Part shown: in pieces, positions 56,146-64,000 of the stretch
Numbering within the stretch: the first letter of the stretch is position 1
Layout: each line of letters starts with the position of its first letter
Source: Acidobacteriaceae bacterium
GTDB taxonomy: Bacteria > Acidobacteriota > Terriglobia > Bryobacterales > Bryobacteraceae
NCBI GenBank assembly: GCA_019240475.1
Contig: JAFAYI010000036.1
Span: forward strand, 248,001 to 312,000
Direction of reading: 5' to 3'
DNA length: 64,000 nt
Notes under the pieces: model-generated
Database searches by the model: none
The model's input: the letters and a program-made list of their open reading frames with translations, nothing else
Told to the model about the DNA's origin: nothing
Position numbers and translations under genes: made by a program

Positions 56146-57024
56146 TCAGTGGCCGGCGGCGTGTGCGAGGCCGGCCGCGCCCCAATCGCCTGGCGTGGTT
56201 ATCCGGGATTCTCCAAACGGCTGCGCTGCTTCCTTAATCGCAAACTCGACGTTCGCGCCCCGAACGGTGACCAAGGTGTGCTCGAAAAACCAGCCTCTCT
56301 GATACTCCTTGCCGTCCCGCAAGTGGCCTCCAGAACTCGCCATGGATAAATAGGTTATCCCGTCGAGCTCGAAGCGCAGCATCTGGTGAATATGACCCGC
56401 AATCACATACCGCACCCCGTATTGTTTTGCGATCTCGTTCAACTCGAAATGGGAATCGCTCAGAACGACAGGCAAAATCCAGGACGGTCTGTGCGAGAAG
56501 ACGAACTTCAAAGGCTGGCTCGCATGCTTCTGCAGATCTTCGCGTAAGAACGCCAGTTCAGCCGACGGCATAAGATCGCTCCGGCTGTTATCCAGTATCG
56601 TGAAATGCGCTTGCTCGTGGTCGAAGCTGTAGTGTAGCGGATGTTTGGTGTACTTCTCATATTCCCGGGCCGATCCGTCGGACCATACATCGTGGTTCCC
56701 AGGCGTAAAGAAAATCTGATATTTCCGATACGGCTTCAGCATGCGCGTGATCGCCTGCCATTGGGCATCCATGGTTGCGTCCTGCATGCCTTGGATGGTG
56801 TCCCCTACCGTGACAATGAAATCCGGATGGTCGGCATCCGTTTCTCGCCAGATCTCGTCCCACACGCCGGGAACGGGCTCGCCTGTTCGATCGCCCAGAA
56901 TCGCAAATCGAAAATCTGCGCCCGATCCACTGTACGCTGCCCATGCTCCGGAAACAAGAACCCCGAGGAGCGCGCCCATGGCCGCCCAACTCTTCCATCT
57001 CGCAACCTGTCGTTTCTCTCCCAC
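56146..57024 (-). CDS. Exported metallophosphoesterase
   Basis: A calcineurin-like phosphoesterase of about 292 residues with a signal peptide or anchor (WAAMGALLGVLVSGAWAAYS). Metal motifs are FAILGDRTG, DFIVTVGDTIQG, FTPGNHDVWSD, FSHRPSW and VIAGHIHQM. Purple-acid-phosphatase-like or cyclic-nucleotide substrates are both possible. The frame is open to 57237, but that runs into the divergent esterase gene. I choose GTG 57024, and GTG 57051 or ATG 56979 remain possible. The two genes start within about 15 bp, so their promoters must overlap coding DNA. Confidence 0.85.
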   Translation of the reverse strand: MGEKRQVARWKSWAAMGALLGVLVSGAWAAYSGSGADFRFAILGDRTGEPVPGVWDEIWRETDADHPDFIVTVGDTIQGMQDATMDAQWQAITRMLKPYRKYQIFFTPGNHDVWSDGSAREYEKYTKHPLHYSFDHEQAHFTILDNSRSDLMPSAELAFLREDLQKHASQPLKFVFSHRPSWILPVVLSDSHFELNEIAKQYGVRYVIAGHIHQMLRFELDGITYLSMASSGGHLRDGKEYQRGWFFEHTLVTVRGANVEFAIKEAAQPFGESRITTPGDWGAAGLAHAAGH

Positions 57025-57037
57025 ATCAAATCGGTAG

Positions 57038-57934
57038 ATGTCTGGCCGCACCTGGCCCCTTTCTCTCGTTCTTCTTCTCAGTATGCTGAATGCCTCCAGT
57101 GCTGCTGCGCCCTTCGGCAGTCCCCAACTTGTCCGCTTCAAATCGATCCGCAACGTCGAGTATGCCCGTGTGAACGGTCTCGCCCTTAACCTCGATGCGT
57201 CGGTCCCCCAAACCGAACCGAGATCTCCCGCCGTCATTCTTGTTCACGGCGGCGGCTGGGTTCGCGGAGACCGCCGCGTGGATGTTGCGCCGCTTTTCGA
57301 GCCGCTAAATAATGCCGGATTCGCTTGGTTTTCGATCGACTATCGCCTGGCCGCCGACGTTACTCAATTCGGCGTAGCCATCGAGGACGTTCAACAGGCC
57401 GTCCGCTTTGTGAGATCCCGCGCCGGTGAGTTCCATGTCGATCCTGATCGAATTGTGCTTCTGGGCGAATCCGCCGGCGGCCAGTTGGCGGCAATGGCCG
57501 CTCTCCGCGCCGCGCCCGGCGTGTGTCTAAAGGGCGTTATTGCCCTGTATGCGCCAACCGATCTCGTCAGTCTCGCGAAGGAGTCCGATTATATTCCTGC
57601 TGGAATCCGCAACTCCATCCGAGGCACTCCTTGGGAAAGCCTGCTCATGGCGGGACTCGCACAACTCTCCCCTGTGAATAATCTCCGCCCGGACATGCCG
57701 CCCTTCCTGCTTATTCACGGCACTCAAGACGCGCTGGTTCCGTTTGCGCAATCCCGCGACATGTGCAAGCGCATGCTGCAAGCCAATGCGAGCTGCGAAG
57801 TTTATCCGGTCCTAGGCGGCGGCCATGGCCTTCGCTGGTGGGAATCCGACCCAAAGCTCGCGAACGGATACAAAAGCAAGCTCATCGATTGGCTGCGCCG
57901 CCAACTCGCCGCTCCCTCCGGTGGCCGCTCCTAG
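57038..57934 (+). CDS. Exported alpha/beta-hydrolase (BD-FAE/HSL-like esterase)
   Basis: A 298-residue secreted esterase or peptidase-like hydrolase with a Sec signal (LSLVLLLSMLNASSAAAP). It has the oxyanion segment VILVHGGGWVRGDRR, nucleophile GESAGGQLAA, acid in LIHGTQDALVPF and His in LGGGHGLRWW. Similar proteins cleave acetyl or feruloyl esters from plant polysaccharides. The substrate here is unknown. It is divergent from the phosphoesterase gene and convergent with hppD. Confidence 0.88.
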   Translation: MSGRTWPLSLVLLLSMLNASSAAAPFGSPQLVRFKSIRNVEYARVNGLALNLDASVPQTEPRSPAVILVHGGGWVRGDRRVDVAPLFEPLNNAGFAWFSIDYRLAADVTQFGVAIEDVQQAVRFVRSRAGEFHVDPDRIVLLGESAGGQLAAMAALRAAPGVCLKGVIALYAPTDLVSLAKESDYIPAGIRNSIRGTPWESLLMAGLAQLSPVNNLRPDMPPFLLIHGTQDALVPFAQSRDMCKRMLQANASCEVYPVLGGGHGLRWWESDPKLANGYKSKLIDWLRRQLAAPSGGRS

Positions 57935-57953
57935 CTTCGGATCTTCGCGGGGG

Positions 57954-59090
57954 CTACAGGTTGCCCCGCCGCGCCTGCTCCCGCTCAATCGCCTCGAATA
58001 GAGCTTTGAAATTGCCCTTGCCAAAGCTGCGGCTGCCTTTTCGCTGGATGATTTCGTAAAACACCGTCGGGCGATCTTCTACCGGCTTCGTAAAGATCTG
58101 CAGCATGTAGCCTTCGTCGTCTCGGTCCACAAGAATTCCAAGTTCCGCCAGTTCGTTGATCGGCTCATCGATTTTTCCTACCCGATCCGCCAGTCTTTCG
58201 TAATAAGTTGTCGGAACGATCAGAAACTCAACGCCCTGTTCCCGCAGCCTTGTCACGCTTCCGATGATGTCGTGTGTTGCCATCGCGATATGCTGCACGC
58301 CAGGGCCGCCATAGAAGTCCAGGTACTCTTCGATCTGCGATTTCTTCCGCCCCTCCGCAGGCTCGTTGATGGGGAACCGGATCTTTTCGTTCCCATTCGC
58401 CATCACCTTTGACATTAGGGCTGAGTATTCGGTTGAAATGTCCTGATCGTCGAAATGCTTGAACATGCGGAAACCCATCACGCGCTCGTAGAATTCCACC
58501 CACGTGTTCATCTGGCCCCAGCCCACATTTCCTACAGCGTGGTCGATGTGTAGGAGCCCCGTTGGGCGCGCGACGCGATCAGGTCCCGGAACCGCTGCGA
58601 ATCCCGGCAGAAATGGGCCTTTATATTCCCGCCGTTCGACGAATGTATGTACCGTGTCGCCGTAGATCGCGATGGAAGCGAGCTGTGCTTTGCCGTTCTC
58701 GTCTTCGAGCGCCACTGGCGCCTGCGTGCTCCGCGCGCCTCGCGCTGTCGTCGCTTCCCATGCAGACCTTGCGTCGTCCAGTCGAAGCGCAATCGATTTC
58801 ACGCCATCCCCGTGGCGGTACACGTGATCCGCAATTTCGCCGGAGGGCCCCAAAGGAGTGGTTAGCACGAACCGGATCTTATTTTGCTCCAAGACATAGG
58901 AAACCCGGTCGCGCGTTCCCGTCTCCGGTCCACAATAGGCGACCAGATGGAAGCCCATCGACGCGCGATAAAAGTACGCCGCCTGTTTGGCGTTTCCTAC
59001 ATAAAACTCGATGTGGTCTGTTCCGTGTATGGGAAGAAAGTCCGCTGTCGCTGTAGATTGTCTTTCGATCTGTTCAGTGGCTTCCGGCAT
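57954..59090 (-). CDS. hppD: 4-hydroxyphenylpyruvate dioxygenase
   Basis: Converts 4-hydroxyphenylpyruvate to homogentisate, second step of tyrosine breakdown. The 378-residue protein has two vicinal-oxygen-chelate domains. The N-terminal one is seen in HGTDHIEFYVGNAKQAAYFY. The C-terminal one carries the iron ligands: His in LHIDHAVGNVG, His in VQHIAMATHDI and Glu in TVFYEIIQRKG. GSRSFGKGNFKALFEAIE is the conserved C-terminal helix over the active site. Its start overlaps the end of the aminotransferase gene by 17 nt, so the first two steps of the pathway are coupled. Confidence 0.96.
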   Translation of the reverse strand: MPEATEQIERQSTATADFLPIHGTDHIEFYVGNAKQAAYFYRASMGFHLVAYCGPETGTRDRVSYVLEQNKIRFVLTTPLGPSGEIADHVYRHGDGVKSIALRLDDARSAWEATTARGARSTQAPVALEDENGKAQLASIAIYGDTVHTFVERREYKGPFLPGFAAVPGPDRVARPTGLLHIDHAVGNVGWGQMNTWVEFYERVMGFRMFKHFDDQDISTEYSALMSKVMANGNEKIRFPINEPAEGRKKSQIEEYLDFYGGPGVQHIAMATHDIIGSVTRLREQGVEFLIVPTTYYERLADRVGKIDEPINELAELGILVDRDDEGYMLQIFTKPVEDRPTVFYEIIQRKGSRSFGKGNFKALFEAIEREQARRGNL

Positions 59091-60204
59091 AAAGATCCAT
59101 CTCCATTTCAGTCCGCGCGCTTTTCAACGCCTCCACGCACATTTCGTTCTCATCCGGCGTTCCGACCGATATGCGAAGGCACTTGGGTAAGCCGGTCGCC
59201 TTCAGCGGCCGAACAATTACTCCCCTGTGCAGCAACTGCCGGAACATGTGGTCCGCTTGCTCCTCGGTTTCTAGAACAATAGTTACGAAACTGGCAGCGG
59301 AAGGCAGTGCTCGAAACCCTAGTTCGCGCACTTTCCGTTGAAGAAACGCGCGTCCACGTGCGTTTTCTCTCACGGTGTTCCGTACGAACTCCTCATCTTC
59401 CAGCGCTCCCAGCGCTGCCGCGGCCGAAATGCCACTGGGCTCGAACGGAAGTTTCACCTTCAGCAGCATTGAGATAAGATTTTCGTGCGCGAATCCGTAT
59501 CCAATGCGCGCTGCGGCAAGCCCATAGGCCTTTGAAAAAGTCCTCAGCGTAATTACGTTATCGAAGCGGTAGTTCATTGAATCGGGAAACGTCGGCTCGT
59601 CCTGGGCGAACTCGAAATACGCCTCGTCCAAAATGATCAGCACGCGTTCCGGCACGCGGGCATGAAACTCTTCAAACGCTGTGCGCGTGAAGAATGTGCC
59701 TGTCGGATTGTTGGGATTTGCGAGATAGATCAGCTTCGTTCGTTCATTGCCGGCGTCCGCCAACGCGGGCAGATCGTATTGCCAATCCTTATAAGGTACA
59801 GTTCGGTATGTCACCCCGCGTCCTCGCGCCAGGACCTGAAAGCCCAAAAATGCGGCCTCGGTGGTAAGCACCTCATCGTTGTCGCAAAGGAAGGTACGCA
59901 CCACGTTCGCTATGATGCCTTCGCTCCCCGACCCGACAATTACGTTTTCCATTTTCACGTGAAAACGTTCTGCGAGCCGGCGCCGCAACCCCGCTCCGCC
60001 GTCGGGGTATCGCGCCATGGTTGTCAACGCCCTTTGCGCAGCCTCAATCGCTCGTGGAGACGACCCGAGCGGATTTTCGTTCGATGCTAGCTTTGCGACC
60101 CGTTCGAGACCGAGCTGTTGTTTGACCTCCTCCGCGCTCAATCCCGGTTCGTAACGCCGCAGCGCGGCGACGTGGGGAGGAACCAACAAATCCGGGGAAA
60201 CCAA
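59074..60204 (-). CDS. HisC-like PLP aminotransferase, probable aromatic aminotransferase
   Basis: A 376-residue fold-type I aminotransferase of the histidinol-phosphate group (KLASNENPLGSSPRAI, YLANPNNPTGTF, LDEAYFEF, PLP Lys in TFSKAYGLAAARIGYG, RISVGTPDENEM). Because it overlaps hppD and faces the GntR regulator and hmgA, I infer that it transaminates tyrosine to 4-hydroxyphenylpyruvate, as some HisC2-type enzymes do. A biosynthetic histidinol-phosphate role cannot be excluded by sequence. Start is TTG 60204, 8 nt after GGAGG (60213-60217). Confidence 0.85.
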   Translation of the reverse strand: MVSPDLLVPPHVAALRRYEPGLSAEEVKQQLGLERVAKLASNENPLGSSPRAIEAAQRALTTMARYPDGGAGLRRRLAERFHVKMENVIVGSGSEGIIANVVRTFLCDNDEVLTTEAAFLGFQVLARGRGVTYRTVPYKDWQYDLPALADAGNERTKLIYLANPNNPTGTFFTRTAFEEFHARVPERVLIILDEAYFEFAQDEPTFPDSMNYRFDNVITLRTFSKAYGLAAARIGYGFAHENLISMLLKVKLPFEPSGISAAAALGALEDEEFVRNTVRENARGRAFLQRKVRELGFRALPSAASFVTIVLETEEQADHMFRQLLHRGVIVRPLKATGLPKCLRISVGTPDENEMCVEALKSARTEMEMDLYAGSH

Positions 60205-60228
60205 GCTTCATATCCTCCGTAGACACAA

Positions 60229-60247
60229 GATATACTTTAAGTATATC
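60229..60247. promoter_or_regulatory. Perfect palindromic operator between tyrosine-catabolism operons
   Basis: GATATACTTTAAGTATATC has two 9-bp arms around one central base. It is in the 62-bp gap between the divergent aminotransferase-hppD and gntR-hmgA sets. Each strand contains TATACT, which is a good -10 hexamer, so a bound protein would block both promoters. It is very likely the site of the adjacent GntR regulator. Confidence 0.7.
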
Positions 60248-60266
60248 GCTTTCCGATCGCGCTCAG

Positions 60267-61016
60267 ATGCCTACCAATCGAGCGAAAAAACGCAGACAGC
60301 CGGGCGGCACCCTAGCAGACCGCGCTTACCGAATGCTGAAGCATGCCATCCTGCGCGGCGAATTTCCGGAAGGCAGTTTCTTGAACGAATCCGCCATCTT
60401 GTCCCGCTATACCATTGGACGTACGCCTTTTCGTGAAGCCTGCAACCGCCTGCATAACGAACAACTGCTCGAAGCCGTCCCTCGGCGGGGCTACTTCGTG
60501 CCGGAGTTGAGCTTCCGCGCGGTCCGCGATCTGCTCGAAACGCGCATCATGTTGGAAGGAGTAGCGGCTGAACTGGCCGCTCTTCGAGCCGACCCCGCGG
60601 AGATCGACGCGCTGGAATCCTTTTATCATGAGGCGCGCGAGGCGGCCCAGGCTCCAGGAGGTCTCGATGCTCTCATCGAGGCCAACCAGAGATTCCATCT
60701 TCAGATCGCTCGCATGGCCCACAACAAGGAGTTTGAGTCGCTGTTGCGAGGTGTGCTGGAACGCTCAACCCGCCTGGTATACCTTGCCGCGAGAGGTTCG
60801 AACGAAATCCCGCGAGACATCGAAACTTTGCTCAAGCCTATTCTTGATGCTATTCGAAAGAAAAACGCCGTAGCGGCGCATGATGCCGTCGTCGCCGATA
60901 TTACTCGCGGCCAGATGAATGCCTTGGGGCGCGATGTTTGGGGCGCCGCTTCCGGTGTTCGACGCAACGGCTTCCTGCTCGAAAAAAACAAGGTGGCTCG
61001 CCGTGGCAATCCCTAA
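60267..61016 (+). CDS. GntR/FadR-family transcriptional regulator
   Basis: A 249-residue regulator. The N-terminal winged helix (LADRAYRMLKHAILRGEF, LSRYTIGRTPFREACNRL, VPRRGYFVPEL) is at about residues 15-85, and a C-terminal FCD effector domain follows (LLETRIMLEGVAAELAAL, ANQRFHLQIARMAHNKEF, HDAVVADITRGQM), with His and Asp positions for a metal. It probably senses a tyrosine-pathway acid and acts at the palindrome 20 bp upstream of its own start, controlling itself with hmgA and the divergent hppD set. Confidence 0.9.
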   Translation: MPTNRAKKRRQPGGTLADRAYRMLKHAILRGEFPEGSFLNESAILSRYTIGRTPFREACNRLHNEQLLEAVPRRGYFVPELSFRAVRDLLETRIMLEGVAAELAALRADPAEIDALESFYHEAREAAQAPGGLDALIEANQRFHLQIARMAHNKEFESLLRGVLERSTRLVYLAARGSNEIPRDIETLLKPILDAIRKKNAVAAHDAVVADITRGQMNALGRDVWGAASGVRRNGFLLEKNKVARRGNP

Positions 61017-61058
61017 CGAGTGTCTGCTCAATAAACGTCTTGGCATGCAGGAGGTCGC

Positions 61059-62213
61059 ATGATCTATCGCCAGCTCGGAGAAATTCCGTCCAAACGCCAC
61101 AAGATATATCGCAAGCCCTCGGGCGATTTGTACTCCGAGGAGTTGGTCGGCAACATGGGTTTCGTCGGTCCTTCCTCTCTGCTCTATCACGTCCGCAGGC
61201 CGACCGCAGTGCGCGCTCTTCACGTGCTGAAACAAACAAACTGGGAGCCCGCGCCGCCAGAGCCGCTGCGTCACCGCCATTTCCGCACCAAGGCTCTTGC
61301 TCAATCGGGCGACGTCGTCACCGGCCGCTTCCCCCTGCTGTTTAACAACGATGTCTCCTTATCGCTCGCGCGCGCGGCCGGCCGAATCTCGGATTTCTAT
61401 CGCAACGCGCAAGGCGACGAAGTTGTATACGTAAGCGAAGGCGAAGGCGTTCTTGAGTCGCCCTTTGGCCATCTGCAATTCGCGAGCGGCGATTACCTTG
61501 TGATTCCGAGAGGCATTCTCCATCGCTACCGTCTTTCATCGGAAAAAAGCGTGTTTCTGATTATCGAGAGCGCCGGCTATGTTCGCACTCCACGGCGTTA
61601 TCGCAATGAGTTCGGCCAGCTCATGGAGTCCAGCCCCTACTCGGAACGCGATATCCGTTGCCCGGAAACTCTCGAAACGCTCGACGAGAAGGGCGACTTC
61701 AAGCTCATCGTCAAGAAAGCCAACTGCCTGACCGAAATGGTGCTCGCCTATCATCCATTCGATGTCGTCGGTTGGGACGGTTATTACTATCCTTGGGCGC
61801 TGAACATACATAACTTCGAGCCGCGTGTCGGCCGCTTCCATTTGCCGCCCCCCACGCACCAGACCTTCGATGGCGACGGCTTCGTCATCTGTTCCTTTTG
61901 CCCGCGCCCTTACGACTTCGATCCGGAAGCAGTTCCCGCGCCCTACAATCACTCCAATGTCATGTCCGACGAGGTGCTCTATTACGCCAACTCTGAATTC
62001 ATGAGCCGCAAGGGCATCGAATACGGCTCCGTCACGCTGCATCCCGACGGCCTTGCGCATGGTCCGCAGCCCGGCCGGACGGAGGCTTCCATTGGACAGA
62101 AAGAGACCAATGAACTCGCAGTGATGATCGACACCTTCCGCGGTCTGCATGTCAGCCGCGAAGCCGTCGAAGTCGAAGATAAAGATTACTATCTGTCGTG
62201 GCTCGAAGCGTAG
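61059..62213 (+). CDS. hmgA: Homogentisate 1,2-dioxygenase
   Basis: Opens the ring of homogentisate to maleylacetoacetate. The 384-residue protein is a bicupin, somewhat shorter than the 430-445 of proteobacterial and animal enzymes. It has GDEVVYVSEGEGVLESPFG, YLVIPRGILHRY, WDGYYYPWALNI and the iron ligands in PYNHSNVMSDEVLYY (His, Glu) and HPDGLAHGPQPG (His). AGGAGG lies 7 nt before the ATG. The next gene begins 15 nt before its end. Confidence 0.95.
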   Translation: MIYRQLGEIPSKRHKIYRKPSGDLYSEELVGNMGFVGPSSLLYHVRRPTAVRALHVLKQTNWEPAPPEPLRHRHFRTKALAQSGDVVTGRFPLLFNNDVSLSLARAAGRISDFYRNAQGDEVVYVSEGEGVLESPFGHLQFASGDYLVIPRGILHRYRLSSEKSVFLIIESAGYVRTPRRYRNEFGQLMESSPYSERDIRCPETLETLDEKGDFKLIVKKANCLTEMVLAYHPFDVVGWDGYYYPWALNIHNFEPRVGRFHLPPPTHQTFDGDGFVICSFCPRPYDFDPEAVPAPYNHSNVMSDEVLYYANSEFMSRKGIEYGSVTLHPDGLAHGPQPGRTEASIGQKETNELAVMIDTFRGLHVSREAVEVEDKDYYLSWLEA

Positions 62214-62968
62214 CTCCGGCGCTGCGCGCGCTGCTCGAAGGCGTCGTCGATTACGCCGGATTCTTTCCGCCTGCGGCATGGCCGCTCGAACGCGCTCTCG
62301 CCGGCTATCATCACTATCGCGACAGCAGACACGCCTGGATGCTCGGCCGATTCGTCATCCCCGCGGGCCAACTGCCCAACGTGCCTGCAAACATGAGGGC
62401 GCCCTTCGCCGTGCTGGCCGATGAGGACGACCCTCGCGCGGCCACTATCGAATCTAAACAACCCATATCGGCGTCGAAACCGATCTATTGCGAGGTGCGG
62501 CCAGATTGTGCCGCCGGACTCGACTCAATAAAGAGCGCTGGCTGTTTCGCCAAGATCCGCACCGGTGGCCTCACGCCCGATGCCGTCCCCTCCGTCGATA
62601 GCCTCGCCCGCTTCCTTGCCGCCTGCGCCGAGCTTCAGTTGCCGTTCAAAACCACGGCGGGACTCCATCATCCCATCCGGTCTCTACGCCCGCTCACTTA
62701 CCAAACAAATGCCCCCGTTGCAATGGTGCACGGTTTCATAAACGTTTTCATGGCGGCCGCCTTCGCCTGGAACGGAGAGCGCGACATCGGACCCGTACTT
62801 TCTGAAACCGATGCCGGCGCTTTTCACTTTGATACATGCGCGCGCTGGCGCAATCTGTCGCTCTCCACGGATCAGATAATACAGGCCCGCGTCCACTTCG
62901 CGCATTCGTTTGGCTCTTGCTCTTTTGAAGAACCGATCTCAGACTTGGAGCGCCTTGGCTGGCTATGA
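62198..62968 (+). CDS. Unknown protein between hmgA and fahA
   Basis: A 256-residue soluble protein with a GTG start inside the end of hmgA and a stop overlapping the fahA ATG (ATGA), so it is coupled on both sides. I recognise no family. It is not a GST-fold maleylacetoacetate isomerase. Notable segments are VDYAGFFPPAAWPLERAL near the N-terminus, CFAKIRTGGLTPD (Lys119) and LPFKTTAGLHHPIR (Lys151, His157-158), which look like successive strand ends of a TIM-type barrel with charged residues in the centre. Its position fits the missing isomerase step, which is an inference. Confidence 0.8.
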   Translation: MARSVAPALRALLEGVVDYAGFFPPAAWPLERALAGYHHYRDSRHAWMLGRFVIPAGQLPNVPANMRAPFAVLADEDDPRAATIESKQPISASKPIYCEVRPDCAAGLDSIKSAGCFAKIRTGGLTPDAVPSVDSLARFLAACAELQLPFKTTAGLHHPIRSLRPLTYQTNAPVAMVHGFINVFMAAAFAWNGERDIGPVLSETDAGAFHFDTCARWRNLSLSTDQIIQARVHFAHSFGSCSFEEPISDLERLGWL

Positions 62969-64000
62969 TCGACGAAACTCACGATCCCGAATTGAAAAGT
63001 TGGGTTGAATCCGCGAACCGGTCCGGCTGCGATTTTCCCATTCAGAACCTTCCGCTCGGTGTCTTTCGCGCCGGCAATGACGAACTCCCTCGGGTTGGCA
63101 TCGCTATAGGCGACTTCGTTCTCGATGCGCGGCCGTGGCTCTCCGGTGAATCGCTCAACGCTTACATGGCACTCCCCGCCACACAGCGCCGGGACCTTCG
63201 CCGCGCCATCAGCCAAGCACTGGCCCAGGGCTCGCCAACTCGCCCGCTCATTCCGCAAGGCGAATGCCGGATGCTTTTGCCCGCGTCTATCGGCGACTAT
63301 ACGGACTTCTACGCTTCCATTCACCACGCCACCAACGTCGGGCGTATGTTCCGGCCGGATAACCCTCTGCTGCCCAACTATAAGCACGTGCCTATCGCCT
63401 ACCATGGCCGGGCGTCCTCGATCGTTCCGAGCGGCACGCCGGTTCGCCGCCCCCTCGGGCAGCTCTCGCAGGGCCGCTTCGGACCTACTCAAGAGCTCGA
63501 CTACGAAGTCGAGCTGGGCGCCTTCCTCGGACCCGGTAATGCTCTCGGCAAGCCCATCCCCATCGCCGAATCCGAGCGACACATTGCGGGGGTGTGTCTC
63601 GTTAACGACTGGTCCGCCCGCGACATTCAGCGCTGGGAGTACCAGCCTCTCGGCCCTTTTCTAGCAAAAAGCTTTTCCACTTCCATCTCGCCATGGCTCG
63701 TGACTCTGGAAGCGCTCGAACCATTCCGCCTTTCCGCCGCCCCTCACGACACGCCAGTGCTGCCATATCTCGAAAATGCCGCGCCGGCCGCTTTCGACAT
63801 CACTCTTGAAGCGTGGCTTCAAACGCCGACCGTGCGTGACCCCTTCCGCCTCAGCCGTGCTTCCTTCAGGGACATGTATTGGACACTCGCCCAAATGGTC
63901 GCCCACCATGCCTCCAACGGGTGTCCGCTACGTCCGGGCGATTTGATTGCCAGCGGTACCGTTTCCGGTCCTGATAGGGAGAATCGCGGCTGTCTCCTGG
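62965..64000 (+). CDS. fahA: Fumarylacetoacetase, 3' end cut by window
   Basis: Splits fumarylacetoacetate into fumarate and acetoacetate, the last step of tyrosine breakdown. 345 codons are visible and the frame is open at the window edge; full-length enzymes have about 420. The N-terminal SH3-like domain begins LPLGVFRAGN, then come DYTDFYASIHHATNVG, VPIAYHGRASSIVPSG, the metal segment LDYEVELGAFLG, GVCLVNDWSARDIQRWEY and PLGPFLAKSFSTSISPW. Start ATG at 62965 overlaps the stop of the unknown gene. Confidence 0.95.
   Translation, partial: MIDETHDPELKSWVESANRSGCDFPIQNLPLGVFRAGNDELPRVGIAIGDFVLDARPWLSGESLNAYMALPATQRRDLRRAISQALAQGSPTRPLIPQGECRMLLPASIGDYTDFYASIHHATNVGRMFRPDNPLLPNYKHVPIAYHGRASSIVPSGTPVRRPLGQLSQGRFGPTQELDYEVELGAFLGPGNALGKPIPIAESERHIAGVCLVNDWSARDIQRWEYQPLGPFLAKSFSTSISPWLVTLEALEPFRLSAAPHDTPVLPYLENAAPAAFDITLEAWLQTPTVRDPFRLSRASFRDMYWTLAQMVAHHASNGCPLRPGDLIASGTVSGPDRENRGCLL

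Overview
The window is a gene-dense stretch of bacterial chromosome with high GC content. It has no rRNA, tRNA, CRISPR array, transposase or phage gene that I could recognise. The gene content suggests an Acidobacteriota soil bacterium of the Solibacter/Bryobacter type. Grounds for this are a B12-dependent class II ribonucleotide reductase, many Tat- and Sec-exported redox and sugar-acid enzymes, PQQ and molybdenum dehydrogenases, a short PheT, and several conserved proteins of no known function. That placement is inference from gene content, not a phylogeny.

Layout. 0-8.6 kb: housekeeping genes (glmS, purS, a WalJ-type metallo-hydrolase, purB, a degenerate receiver protein, a methyltransferase, a hydrolase, yajQ, purA). 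8.7-13 kb: a small unknown protein, an ankyrin protein, pheS and pheT (PheT lacks the tRNA-binding EMAP domain). 13-20.4 kb: a glcD-type oxidase, a TlpA thioredoxin, two overlapping PTPS genes plus folE (pterin block), a LysW-like acidic zinc protein, eda, a rhodanese, then about 345 bp of non-coding DNA with 40-bp repeats before an unknown cpATP-grasp-like gene. 20.5-25.2 kb: nrdJ with a palindrome and a clear promoter, then an OlsF-like fused acyltransferase. 25.3-42.4 kb: a catabolic island in which every catalytic protein except the iron-sulphur subunit carries an export signal. It holds two RraA-type aldolase-like proteins, an enolase-superfamily dehydratase, a dihaem cytochrome c, a PQQ dehydrogenase, a CBM9 protein, two SelA-like PLP enzymes, RidA, an amidohydrolase, ApbE, a DUF362 protein and an IorAB-type molybdenum oxidoreductase. 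42.5-50 kb: mutM, folP, a glycogen debranching enzyme, uvrB and a BrkB membrane protein. 50.2-56.1 kb: the diaminopimelate/lysine operon dapE-asd-lysC-dapB-dapA-dapD. 56.1-64 kb: a phosphoesterase and an esterase, then tyrosine catabolism (HPPD, aminotransferase, GntR regulator with a palindromic operator, hmgA, an unknown gene, fahA cut by the window edge).

Three blocks stand out. First, the exported island reads as a periplasmic route for oxidised sugars or amino-sugar acids: dehydrogenation, dehydration or beta-elimination, imine hydrolysis, aldol cleavage and aldehyde oxidation, with electrons passing to cytochrome c. Second, the two PTPS paralogues have lost complementary catalytic residues: one keeps Asp-His but has Glu for Cys, the other keeps Cys but lacks Asp-His. 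Third, the tyrosine cluster lacks maleylacetoacetate isomerase and has instead an unknown protein overlapping both hmgA and fahA.
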